A stretch of 64,000 nt of DNA from contig NZ_PJZF01000001.1 in assembly GCF_002858675.1 (NCBI RefSeq), positions 248,001-312,000 of the forward strand, written 5' to 3'. A program made the translations under genes and the position numbers. The notes under the pieces were generated by a model that was not told the DNA's origin, did no database searches, and worked only from the letters and a program-made list of their open reading frames with translations. Below are positions 13,145 to 20,075 of this stretch, piece after piece. The DNA is from Chimaeribacter californicus (GTDB taxonomy: Bacteria > Pseudomonadota > Gammaproteobacteria > Enterobacterales > Enterobacteriaceae). Every line of letters begins with the position of its first letter. Within the stretch, counting starts at the first letter, position 1.

Positions 13145-13423
13145 AGGGCATATCCTCATATTCACTGGGGGCCAAAAGAGCCGTAAAAGAAGAAAAAGGG
13201 CAATTATTTGCAATTAAAAGTGATAGTACACGGCGCGGGGAGGGGGAAACCACTCAGGTCAGCATTTTATGAGGGGTATCTCAATTATTATGACGTTTTT
13301 GTTTAGCTTTTATTTACGTTACACGTGACAGCGGCGAAGAAAGCGGCCGGGGCGAAAGAGGCTGGCGGACCGTTAGCCCAGGGCGGTATGCTGGGCAACC
13401 TTTTCCCTTAATGGAATAACATC

Positions 13424-13732
13424 ATGACGTTGTTGAAAATAAGCCTGTCCACCCTGCTGGTGCTCAGCCTGAACGCCTGCAGCCTGACTGAACGCGCCCC
13501 GATGGGTACGCTGTCACCGGGGGCGCATGCCCAGGAGATCCGCCGTGATCAAACCACCAACCTGACGCAGGTAGGCACCGCGTCGGTCACGGTATACGGC
13601 AACCCGATGAATGCCGCAGAACTGATTCAGAAAAAAGCGGATGCCGTCGGCGCGCATTACTATTTTGTCTCCAATGTGGAACCGACGCAGGTACCCAACC
13701 AGTGGATCTCACAAGCGATTCTCTACCGCTGA
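13424..13732 (+). CDS. bsmA: BsmA-like DUF1471 lipoprotein
   Basis: A 102-residue secreted lipoprotein of the YdgH/BhsA/BsmA family. The N terminus has a hydrophobic signal ending in the lipobox LNAC (Cys at residue 19), and the mature part is one DUF1471 domain: a VGTASVTVYGNP strand, AAELIQKKADAVGAHYY helix and the ending QWISQAILYR, which is the BsmA (YjfO) signature. E. coli BsmA is linked to biofilm formation and peroxide resistance. It stands alone about 200 bp downstream of the divergent opgB-like gene. Family is secure; the exact orthologue less so. Confidence 0.82.
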   Translation: MTLLKISLSTLLVLSLNACSLTERAPMGTLSPGAHAQEIRRDQTTNLTQVGTASVTVYGNPMNAAELIQKKADAVGAHYYFVSNVEPTQVPNQWISQAILYR

Positions 13733-13837
13733 TGCCATTGCCGGCTGTTTCTGCCGGCTAGCGGCCACGGAAGATTGGGCGGCAAGCCGGAAAAAGATCA
13801 TCTATCCTTATGAAGTTACCCATAAAAAAGGAGAAAG

Positions 13838-14140
13838 ATGATGAGGACGGATGTGCAGTTTTCTACCCCACGCCCAGCGGGCACCCACCGGGTCGTTGTG
13901 GGTGATATTGTGCGGCTGGAGACCCATGGGCTGGATCACGTCTACCTGCTGGATGTGATGCTGGCCCGCCGTGAAGGCGACAGGCTGATCGGCAACGTGG
14001 TCGTGGTATCGCCTTCGGCAGACATTCCTTTTGATCACTGGGAACTGAAGCAGGGCGAAGAAGTGGCGTTCCACCAGCACAACATTATCCCCGCCCATCA
14101 GGATGCCGATGACATCGATCAGCGGGACGAGAAACGCTGA
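13838..14140 (+). CDS. Small conserved-looking protein, function unknown
   Basis: About 100 residues with no signal peptide or membrane segment. It looks like a compact beta-rich domain (THRVVVGDIVRLETHGLD, LIGNVVVVSPSADIPF) followed by a charged tail DADDIDQRDEKR. AAGGAG lies just upstream of tandem ATGs at 13838 and 13841, so translation is well supported. No family recognised. It sits in a run of short genes between the BsmA-like lipoprotein and a Pmp3 peptide. Confidence 0.65.
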   Translation: MMRTDVQFSTPRPAGTHRVVVGDIVRLETHGLDHVYLLDVMLARREGDRLIGNVVVVSPSADIPFDHWELKQGEEVAFHQHNIIPAHQDADDIDQRDEKR

Positions 14141-14295
14141 TGAGACAGGCCCGGGCACGGGCGCAGGGCGCCCGGTTGCCTGGCGCATAACCCTGTGCAG
14201 TAACGCTGAAAGGGTTTGTAAAATTCTGTATAGACTTGAACACTCAGTATAATCGTCTAAAGTTAATAGAGCTGACGATAAAAAGGAGAGACTAT

Positions 14296-14454
14296 ATGGA
14301 CCTGATTCGTATCATTATTGCCATTATTCTGCCGCCGCTGGGTGTCTTTATGCAGGTCGGTTTCGGTGGGGCGTTCTGGCTGAACATCCTGTTGACACTG
14401 TTGGGTTACATCCCCGGTATTATTCACGCCATCTGGATCATTGCCCGTCGTTAA
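14296..14454 (+). CDS. YqaE/Pmp3-family membrane peptide
   Basis: A 52-residue inner-membrane peptide made of two hydrophobic helices: DLIRIIIAIILPPLGVFMQV and LNILLTLLGYIPGIIHAIWI, the unmistakable PMP3 (YqaE/Esi3) fold signature with PPLGVF and GYIPGIIHA. Family members in plants and yeast affect membrane potential under salt or cold; the bacterial role is not settled. ATG 14296 has GGAGAG six bases upstream; the longer open frame before it is unsupported. A TATAAT lies at 14248-14253 upstream. Confidence 0.88.
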   Translation: MDLIRIIIAIILPPLGVFMQVGFGGAFWLNILLTLLGYIPGIIHAIWIIARR

Positions 14455-14572
14455 GCCGCCTGTGTGCGGTTCCTCTGCTAGACTTTATTCAGTCATCGCG
14501 CTTTATGGCCTGCGGGTGTGGTGCCCGCAGGCGACGCCTTTGCGTGATGACACCTTTCAGAGGGAGAGTGTC

Positions 14573-14872
14573 ATGGAAAATCATGCTTCGCTTGAAGAAC
14601 TGACAGCCCGCATTGAGGCGCTGGAACAGCGTGAAAAAAACCTGACCTATGCGTCACACGCTTACCAGGCGATCATAACCACCTTGCTCGGTGCCGTTGA
14701 TAAACCCACCCGCGATAAAGTCATTACCCTGGTTGAACAGGCGCATGAACTGGCGTTTAACCGGGCGGTCAACCAGGGCAATACCCGGCAGACTACGATG
14801 ATTAAAGGCGCAGATGAGGTCGCACAGCGAATGTTTATTTTCGCCCAGCGCGACCGGCACGACAGCGACTGA
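14573..14872 (+). CDS. Small helical cytosolic protein, unknown function
   Basis: A 99-residue protein beginning MENHASLEELTARIEALEQREKN. The N-terminal 30 residues have heptad spacing typical of a short coiled coil, followed by a helical region (YQAIITTLLGAVDKPTRDKV). No signal peptide or enzyme motif. ATG 14573 follows GAGGGAGAG; a longer upstream frame has no ribosome-binding site. Family not recognised; a small regulatory or adaptor protein is possible but not shown. Confidence 0.65.
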   Translation: MENHASLEELTARIEALEQREKNLTYASHAYQAIITTLLGAVDKPTRDKVITLVEQAHELAFNRAVNQGNTRQTTMIKGADEVAQRMFIFAQRDRHDSD

Positions 14873-15009
14873 CCCGCCCCCGCCTGAACAGGGATTGCCG
14901 CCGCCCCGGCCGGATGTTAAAAAGCAGGGGCCATGATACTGATGGTGTGTTTGCGTGTCCGGAAAGCCCGCCATGGTGGCGCGGCTCACAGAGGGGCGTC
15001 TGATTGCCA

Positions 15010-15408
15010 ATGAACACTTTTACCCTGTTGTACCAGGTTATCCGCCAGGCTTCCCTGGCCGCGTTACCCCAACCCCAAGATCTCAACCCCCAACAGACGC
15101 TTAACCGGGCGCTGGCAGAGGGGTTATTGGGCGAGGCGCGGCGTGACTGGCATATTGAGCGGTTGAGCAATAAAGAGGATGAGCCCAGCAGCATCTTCGT
15201 GACGGAACCGGCCTATGAGTACTATTTCTGCCAGGGGGCCGAGAACCGCCGCATTGCGCAGGAAGAGGCCGATGCCAGGGCATTGATGGATGATTTTGAT
15301 GCCATGGTGCGCTGGATGGTCATCAACGACTATCTTTTTCTGGAGGGGCCGCATTACGTGGTGCTGGAAAAATGCCTGAAAACCGCAGAGTTGACGATTG
15401 CTGACTAA
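15010..15408 (+). CDS. Unknown acidic cytosolic protein
   Basis: A 132-residue protein from ATG 15010 (GAGGGG about 13 bases upstream; TTG 15004 is an alternative). It is acidic and predicted helical, with aromatic-rich segments EPAYEYYFCQ and MVINDYLFLEGPHYVVLEK. No transmembrane helix, signal or known motif was recognised. It is part of the small-gene cluster and is not obviously in an operon with neighbours. Confidence 0.6.
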   Translation: MNTFTLLYQVIRQASLAALPQPQDLNPQQTLNRALAEGLLGEARRDWHIERLSNKEDEPSSIFVTEPAYEYYFCQGAENRRIAQEEADARALMDDFDAMVRWMVINDYLFLEGPHYVVLEKCLKTAELTIAD

Positions 15409-15438
15409 GCCGGTGCCGGGGTGTGCGGTGCCGCGCCG

Positions 15439-15657
15439 TTAATTGACCCGGCTTTTGTCTTTCAGCATATTGATGGCCGCCCCGAGCATGATACGGCGTT
15501 GCGTATCCGGGGTGGCACGCAGCTGCTGCCCCAACAGGTCGATCAGCGCATCGGTACTCAGCGGGCGTGCCTGATGCCGTAACGTAATCACGCCTTCGCC
15601 AATAATACGTGCCACCTCATCCCACAGCGGTTGAATTTCTTGTTCCGAGAACTTCAT
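15439..15657 (-). CDS. Small helical protein, possibly YmgB/AriR-like
   Basis: A 72-residue protein on the minus strand, starting MKFSEQEIQPLWDEVARIIG with a good reading frame and no membrane segment. Its alternating helical pattern, especially LSTDALIDLLGQQLR, recalls the small YmgB/AriR and YcgZ connector family of E. coli, but this is a resemblance of size and pattern only. It is convergent with the 15010-15408 gene, leaving 30 bp between stops. Confidence 0.55.
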   Translation of the reverse strand: MKFSEQEIQPLWDEVARIIGEGVITLRHQARPLSTDALIDLLGQQLRATPDTQRRIMLGAAINMLKDKSRVN

Positions 15658-15760
15658 ACTTCACCCCGGTATGTGCAAATTATCATCAATCTAGCATCTG
15701 AGGATCGTCAGGCAACCTTTATCGCCCTCCGGCAGGAAATTTCCCGCCTTTGCCTCCCGC

Positions 15761-15952
15761 TTAAAAATCCGCATGCTCCTCTGCCGGCACGCCGTAACCG
15801 TCAATAAAATCCTCGATAGGGTAGCAGGCGGCATGGCGCAGGCGCTGCTCCTCCATCGCTGCCAGGCACTGCGGCTCTGTATTAAAGGCATCAATCACCA
15901 GGTCATCACACCCACCGCCCAGGTAGCAAATCGACAAAATCAGGGCATACAT
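15761..15952 (-). CDS. yebW: YebW, DUF1482 family
   Basis: A 63-residue protein matching E. coli YebW in length and in key blocks: CYLGGGCDDLVIDAFNTE, QCLAAMEEQRLRHAACYPI and EDFIDGYGVPAEE. Five cysteines and an N-terminal hydrophobic stretch suggest an exported or membrane-associated protein; function unknown. In E. coli yebW is next to yebV; here yebV is 48 kb away at the right edge, so the pair has been separated. Confidence 0.9.
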   Translation of the reverse strand: MYALILSICYLGGGCDDLVIDAFNTEPQCLAAMEEQRLRHAACYPIEDFIDGYGVPAEEHADF

Positions 15953-16287
15953 TCAGGATATCCTTTTAGTCAACACCGGCAGGCCGGCAACACCTTCCCC
16001 TCACTCAAGCATAGCCGCTCAACGCCTTCCCGGCGCAGTGCACGTTCCGCCCACCGGCAGTGCACTGCCCCAAAACAGCTCATTGCTGTTATCCCGGCGA
16101 CATCAACGCAGGCAAAAATGCACAGCAAGATGCCAGGTTTGTGACACGACCAACATTTCGGAAAATAGCCAACGACTATCAGAGCAATTATCCGGCAAAT
16201 CAGCGCCAGACTTAAGATTATGGTGTAAGATTAATCTTAATCTCCCGGGAGATAATTCCATAACACAGTTGTCGATGCGAGGTCATT
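15953..16287. other. Intergenic region without a recognised gene
   Basis: This 335-bp stretch between yebW and the 32-codon peptide gene shows no convincing coding frame. Near its right end it has two copies of TAAGATTA (about 16214 and 16228) followed by GATAAT at 16250-16255, probably the promoter region of the peptide gene. Confidence 0.4.
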
Positions 16288-16386
16288 ATGCACTATATGA
16301 TTCAATCACCTTTGTCGTATGTTTTGGCCGGTTGTGTTGCTTTTTGGTGCACAGTAGCGTGGCTGGTTCTTTCGGTGGCGAACTAA
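16288..16386 (+). CDS. Predicted 32-residue single-pass membrane peptide
   Basis: A short frame not found by standard length cutoffs. It begins MHYMIQSPLSY and continues with one hydrophobic helix (VLAGCVAFWCTVAWLVLSV) ending VAN. A GAGG sits six bases before the ATG and a rho-independent terminator follows 28 bases after the stop, so it looks like a self-contained transcription unit. Enterobacteria carry many such small membrane proteins, but I do not recognise this one. Confidence 0.55.
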   Translation: MHYMIQSPLSYVLAGCVAFWCTVAWLVLSVAN

Positions 16387-16413
16387 TCCTCACATATAAC
16401 TGATGGTCTATGG

Positions 16414-16440
16414 AAACCCGCTACGGCGGGTTTTCTGTTT
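16414..16440 (+). terminator. Terminator after the 32-codon peptide gene
   Basis: Stem AAACCCGC / GCGGGTTT with a four-base loop, followed by TCTGTTTTC. Confidence 0.75.
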
Positions 16441-16529
16441 TCAGGCCGGTGCAGGCGCATGGTATGCTTGCCGCCGCAACGCGGCAGACCGCGTGTTAAA
16501 CAGAGCAATTGATTAAGCAGAGGTAAACC

Positions 16530-16772
16530 ATGTCAGACCTATTGACGCAGGATCAGGAGCTGGTTTCCGACCTGGTCGCCTGCCAGCTGGTGATTAAACA
16601 GATTTTGGATGTGATTGACGTCATCGCCCCGGCTGAGGTGCGCGATAAAATGTCACACCAGCTGAAAAGCATCGATTTTGACCGTCATCCGGCAGGGGCC
16701 GATGCGGTAACCAAACGGGCGGTTCAGAAAGCCATTGCGCTGATTGACCTGAAGTTCACCGCCGCTGAATAA
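16530..16772 (+). CDS. Small conserved protein, possibly DUF2766
   Basis: An 80-residue helical cytosolic protein starting [20 protein letters not shown]. The ATG is preceded by AGAGG and a strong terminator begins two bases after the stop, so the gene is a monocistronic unit. The sequence resembles a short enterobacterial protein family that I remember as DUF2766, but this assignment is from memory. No catalytic motif is visible; function unknown. Confidence 0.72.
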   Translation: MSDLLTQDQELVSDLVACQLVIKQILDVIDVIAPAEVRDKMSHQLKSIDFDRHPAGADAVTKRAVQKAIALIDLKFTAAE

Positions 16773-16773
16773 G

Positions 16774-16800
16774 AAAAACCCGCCAAGGCGGGTTTTTTTA
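16774..16800 (+). terminator. Rho-independent terminator
   Basis: Stem AACCCGCC / GGCGGGTT with an AA loop, flanked by A5 and T7. It lies between the 80-residue protein gene and the convergent yobH, so it may serve both. Confidence 0.88.
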
Positions 16801-16805
16801 CGCGC

Positions 16806-17033
16806 TTATTCCACCACGTCCACCGCTTTCTTCAGCAGCGGGCACTGGCTTACCCCAATAATACCGCTGTCAGAGTGCAGGAATTGCGCGCTGACCATCC
16901 CACGTGCCGTGAGATAGCGGCAATGCAGGCCCAGCCCGGCACCGTTCTTCTCACTGCCGGCCAGTACTCCGTAGCCGGAAAACAAAAACACCCCATAGAG
17001 CAGCGCGATGCATGCCAACCCTTTAAACCGCAT
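16806..17033 (-). CDS. yobH: YobH, small exported protein
   Basis: A 75-residue protein matching E. coli YobH: hydrophobic N terminus (residues 5-25, ending SGYGVLAGSE), then GAGLGLHCRYLTARG and QCPLLKKAVDVVE. Two conserved cysteines follow the membrane/signal segment, consistent with an exported protein. Function unknown. ATG 17033 fits the homologue; the much longer open frame upstream overlaps the mgrB promoter and is rejected. It is divergent from mgrB, the neighbour it also has in E. coli. Confidence 0.92.
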   Translation of the reverse strand: MRFKGLACIALLYGVFLFSGYGVLAGSEKNGAGLGLHCRYLTARGMVSAQFLHSDSGIIGVSQCPLLKKAVDVVE

Positions 17034-17144
17034 GTTGTCTCTCCCGGTGACCGTGCCCTCGGTGGGCATCGGGCACGACTTTACCGGCCGGCTATACGGC
17101 AAAAAAGGGCAACACTCTGAAAAAGGCGGCGGTGATGCGGGTTC

Positions 17145-17161
17145 AGTTAAACCCTGGTTTA
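17145..17161 (+). promoter_or_regulatory. PhoP box upstream of mgrB
   Basis: Reads AGTTAA-ACCCT-GGTTTA: the distal half-site matches four and the proximal six of six consensus positions with the canonical five-base spacer. TAGCAT at 17174-17179 lies twelve bases downstream as a candidate -10, with CATAAT overlapping it. This geometry supports PhoP activation of mgrB, as in E. coli. Confidence 0.72.
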
Positions 17162-17217
17162 AGGTAGGGGGCGTAGCATAATGCATTATCTCAGGGGCTG
17201 CGGGGGCGGACATCAAT

Positions 17218-17361
17218 TTGAAATTTAAAATGCTGGCAACCGTCGTCGTCATCGGGGCGGCCTGCATCGCCCTGTACCTGCTGGCCCTGAACAGTTACTG
17301 CGATCAGGGGGGGAATTTCACCCTCGGCATGTGTTCAGTCACCTCTTTTATTCCCTGGTAG
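17218..17361 (+). CDS. mgrB: PhoQ inhibitor MgrB
   Basis: A 47-residue single-pass inner-membrane peptide that binds PhoQ and dampens its kinase activity, closing a negative feedback loop; its loss gives colistin resistance in Klebsiella. Length equals E. coli MgrB, and Cys16, Cys28 and Cys39 fall at the same positions. The periplasmic tail keeps CDQ and the ending SFIPW. The start is TTG with GGGGGCGG eight bases upstream; an internal ATG at 17230 has no such site. A PhoP box lies upstream, and yobH and yebO flank it as in E. coli. Confidence 0.95.
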   Translation: MKFKMLATVVVIGAACIALYLLALNSYCDQGGNFTLGMCSVTSFIPW

Positions 17362-17431
17362 GGCAGTGCTGTTCAGTGCCTCCCGCCGGGTGGTAGGATA
17401 AGGCCTGGTTTTTTTGCTGGCAGGACAGGCA

Positions 17432-17698
17432 ATGTTTGATTTTTTACTAGGGTCGTCGGGTGTGGTATCGCTGGTGGTATCACTGTTAAGTGCCTTACTG
17501 CTGCTGGTGGTCTGGTTTAAGGTAAACCGTGCCAGCGTCAGGGCCAATGAGCAGATCCGGCTGTTAACAGAGATTGCAGAACAGCAGCGCCGTCAGACCG
17601 AGTTGCTGACACAGCTGGCCGGCGGCAGCGAAGCGCGTGGGCCGGCCGCCCAGGAGGAGGAGATCCTCCAGTTCAAAGGTTTTGTGCCGGAACGTTAA
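17432..17698 (+). CDS. yebO: YebO membrane protein
   Basis: An 88-residue protein with one N-terminal membrane helix (about residues 10-32) and a cytoplasmic charged, probably coiled-coil segment: FKVNRASVRANEQIRLL then EIAEQQRRQTELLTQL. This matches E. coli YebO, including the INRASxRTNEQI-like block, and the position next to mgrB is conserved. Function unknown. ATG 17432 is chosen by homology; an upstream in-frame TTG is possible. Confidence 0.9.
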   Translation: MFDFLLGSSGVVSLVVSLLSALLLLVVWFKVNRASVRANEQIRLLTEIAEQQRRQTELLTQLAGGSEARGPAAQEEEILQFKGFVPER

Positions 17699-17829
17699 CC
17701 CCTCTGCGGAGCAGGCAACCCCCGCCTGTTCCGCCCTTTGCTCCGCCTTTTCCCCTGCTGTGCCTGTCATAAAAGTGACGTAATGCCGTCGTAAGCTGAA
17801 GCCACTAACTGACAGGGTGAGGCTTCCCG

Positions 17830-18144
17830 ATGATTGACTGGTCTGAAGAACATGACAGCGATATTAATCGCACCATCGCTGAGCTTACCGGCGAAAACCC
17901 CGACAAGTGGTACCCCTATGGCGGGATGAAAGGTAAGGATTACTGCAACAATCCGGCCGATGCCTGGCCGATCATCTGTAATTACCGCATCAACCTGCGC
18001 TTCCCTGCCGATAACCCCGGCCAGCAATGGATCGCCTGCATTACTACCCCGGCCGGTGAGTGGCTGGCCTACAATACCTGCCCATTGCGGGCGGCCATGG
18101 AGTGTTTTTTGCTGAGCCAGATGCCGATGCTGCAAGGTGCCTGA
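17830..18144 (+). CDS. Phage NinX-like protein (DUF2591)
   Basis: A 104-residue protein with the DUF2591/NinX hallmarks: NNPADAWPIICNYRINLRF in the middle, and NTCPLRAAMECFLLSQM at the C terminus. NinX belongs to the nin region of lambdoid phages, function unknown. No other phage genes flank it, so it is an orphan, either a prophage relic or a domesticated gene. The reading frame is intact and preceded by GGGTGAGG. Confidence 0.75.
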   Translation: MIDWSEEHDSDINRTIAELTGENPDKWYPYGGMKGKDYCNNPADAWPIICNYRINLRFPADNPGQQWIACITTPAGEWLAYNTCPLRAAMECFLLSQMPMLQGA

Positions 18145-18240
18145 AATTAAGCTATATAAATAGGGTGAGTAAAAAAGACAGACCTTTCAACTGATTAATG
18201 TTTCTTCATTGTGACAGTATTGTCTAAGGCGGAGTCCATT

Positions 18241-18480
18241 ATGAAGCGCATCATTAAAGGCGATAAAAATCTCTCCCATCTTGTCGTGGCGCATGCCGCT
18301 ATCGACAGTCATGAAAAAGCCTACGGACGGCGCCGGCAGGGCTGGCCGTCTACTTATCTGGTGAATTACAAAGGGGCCCGGGTGGCCGTTGAAGTGGTGA
18401 CGCGGCGGCAGTCCTATGTGGCGACCGTGATGGCGGGTGCACGCAATCTCAGCAAGTTGTGCGGCATGGCTGCGGCCTGA
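18241..18480 (+). CDS. Small phage-type protein (possibly DUF4060)
   Basis: A 79-residue basic protein, MKRIIKGDKNLSHLVVAHA, followed by AAIDSHEKAYGRRRQGWPST and a C-terminal VEVVTRRQSYVATVMAG block. This pattern resembles DUF4060 proteins found in prophages, recalled from memory. A terminator follows directly. Together with the NinX-like gene upstream it suggests old phage material. Confidence 0.62.
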   Translation: MKRIIKGDKNLSHLVVAHAAIDSHEKAYGRRRQGWPSTYLVNYKGARVAVEVVTRRQSYVATVMAGARNLSKLCGMAAA

Positions 18481-18496
18481 AGTGCCCACACATAAA

Positions 18497-18523
18497 TAAA
18501 GCCAGCCTGACGGCTGGCTTTTT
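18497..18523 (+). terminator. Rho-independent terminator
   Basis: Stem AAAGCCAGCC / GGCTGGCTTT with a TGAC-like loop followed by TTA. It closes the phage-type gene unit. Confidence 0.8.
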
Positions 18524-18566
18524 ACTGGACAGGTTTTTTACTGGCTCAGTTTTTGACTGCCGTAAC

Positions 18567-18839
18567 TCAGGGGGCGTGATGGCCGATGTCACGCATGCTG
18601 CGCCCGCCAAACAACCGGCAGAGGGCATGCATCAGTGTGGCAACCACATCAATCACCACCACACTGACCATAATCAGGGCTAACACCAGCGCATTCGCGA
18701 CCTTTTTCAGCGCATTAATACCACGGGCGGGCAGGGTGCTGCGCTGCCATCCGCCTTTAAGCCCTTTGCTCAGCCGCGCCAGCGGTGAGCGTTGCCCTCT
18801 TACCCGCGGGCGAGGGGGAGACTTTTCTTGCTGGTTCAT
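18567..18839 (-). CDS. Unknown basic protein with one membrane helix
   Basis: A 90-residue protein. The N-terminal 45 residues are rich in Arg, Lys and Pro (EKSPPRPRVRGQRSPLARLS), followed by one hydrophobic helix NALVLALIMVSVVVIDVVAT and a short basic tail. AAGGAG is five bases before ATG 18839 (tandem ATG at 18842). Topology would place the basic part in the cytoplasm. Family not recognised. Confidence 0.6.
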   Translation of the reverse strand: MNQQEKSPPRPRVRGQRSPLARLSKGLKGGWQRSTLPARGINALKKVANALVLALIMVSVVVIDVVATLMHALCRLFGGRSMRDIGHHAP

Positions 18840-19052
18840 CATTACTCCTTACAAACATTCGGTATGAGACAGAGCAACGGCCCTGTTTTGCCCGGCGGTG
18901 TCAGGAAACGCACCAGACCATTAACAAATCCATAATATTTACCGGATGCCCTCACGGCACCCTTGTGTTACCAATTCCTTTATCCGGCATCGGCTGAACA
19001 GCCATGCTGCCTGCATCCCGCCTGGCGGGTCTTTTTGCCAAGGAGCGCCGCT

Positions 19053-20075
19053 GTGGCCCATAAAAACCGTTATTACGATGCCAGCAAAGCCCACCACACG
19101 CCTGAAGGGTTCCGTAATCCGCAGCAAGCACACGCGCGCGGTGAAGGTGATTTCCGTCGCTGGCAGGAAGAGCGCAAGCAACAGGGGCTGCCTAAGCCGC
19201 CAAAACAGGGCTATGCCCGGTTTATTGCCGACTGGTGGCAGCAACCTGATTTCAGCGGCAGTGAAGACGCTGCCTGGTGGCTGGGCCACGCCTGCGTGCT
19301 GTTCCGTGTACAGGGCCGTTACATCCTGACAGACCCGGCATTATCAGAGCGGGCTTCACCCCTCTCTTTTTATGGCCCGCGGCGGAAAACCCCGGTTGCA
19401 GCAGAGATTGATCAACTGCCGCCCATTGATGTGGTGCTGCTTTCGCACAATCACTATGATCATCTTGACAAGCAAACCGTGAAAAAGTTGCTTAAACGTT
19501 TTCCAGATGTGACCTTTCTCGTGCCTTTGGGCCTGAAAAACTGGCTGACCCGGCGCGGCGCGCGCCATGTGGAAGAACTGGACTGGTGGGATGTGCAGCA
19601 CCATAGCGGGCTGGATTTTCACTGCGTACCGGCCCAGCACTGGAGTATGCGTACGCTGTGGGATCGTAACCGCAGCCTGTGGTGTGGCTGGGTGATGACC
19701 CACCCGACACTGCGCCTCTACTTCTCCGGTGACAGCGGGTATACGCCGTTGCTGCATCAGATTGGTGAGCGCCTCGGGCCGTTTGATCTGGCGGCATTGC
19801 CGATCGGGGCCTATGCACCACGGTGGTTCATGGGGCCGCAACATATGGACCCCCAACAATCAGCCCAATTGTTTAAACAACTCAATTGCCGGCGCGCGAT
19901 CCCGATTCACTGGGGAGTGTTTGAATTAGCAGATGAATCCCTGGATGAGCCGCCCGGCATTTTACAGCAGGCTATTTCGGCGGAAAATATATCGGCACAG
20001 GCGTTTTGCGCACTCAAAATTGGCGGACGCATTAATTTGTCCACACCGGCAACCTTTCAGGAGCCATCAAAATAA
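19053..20075 (+). CDS. Metallo-beta-lactamase-fold hydrolase (NAPE-PLD/UlaG-like)
   Basis: A 340-residue protein of the MBL fold. The metal-binding HxHxDH motif appears as LLSHNHYDHLD near residue 148, followed by FSGDSGYT and the later His in IPIHWGVFEL. The N-terminal block RNPQQ...FIADWW and the FMGPQHMDP segment are typical of the NAPE-PLD-like/YfhI group of MBL proteins, possible phospholipase D or lactonase-type enzymes; the substrate is unknown. GTG 19053 is chosen because AAGGAG is seven bases upstream; the open frame extends 30 codons further without support. No signal peptide. Confidence 0.85.
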   Translation: MAHKNRYYDASKAHHTPEGFRNPQQAHARGEGDFRRWQEERKQQGLPKPPKQGYARFIADWWQQPDFSGSEDAAWWLGHACVLFRVQGRYILTDPALSERASPLSFYGPRRKTPVAAEIDQLPPIDVVLLSHNHYDHLDKQTVKKLLKRFPDVTFLVPLGLKNWLTRRGARHVEELDWWDVQHHSGLDFHCVPAQHWSMRTLWDRNRSLWCGWVMTHPTLRLYFSGDSGYTPLLHQIGERLGPFDLAALPIGAYAPRWFMGPQHMDPQQSAQLFKQLNCRRAIPIHWGVFELADESLDEPPGILQQAISAENISAQAFCALKIGGRINLSTPATFQEPSK

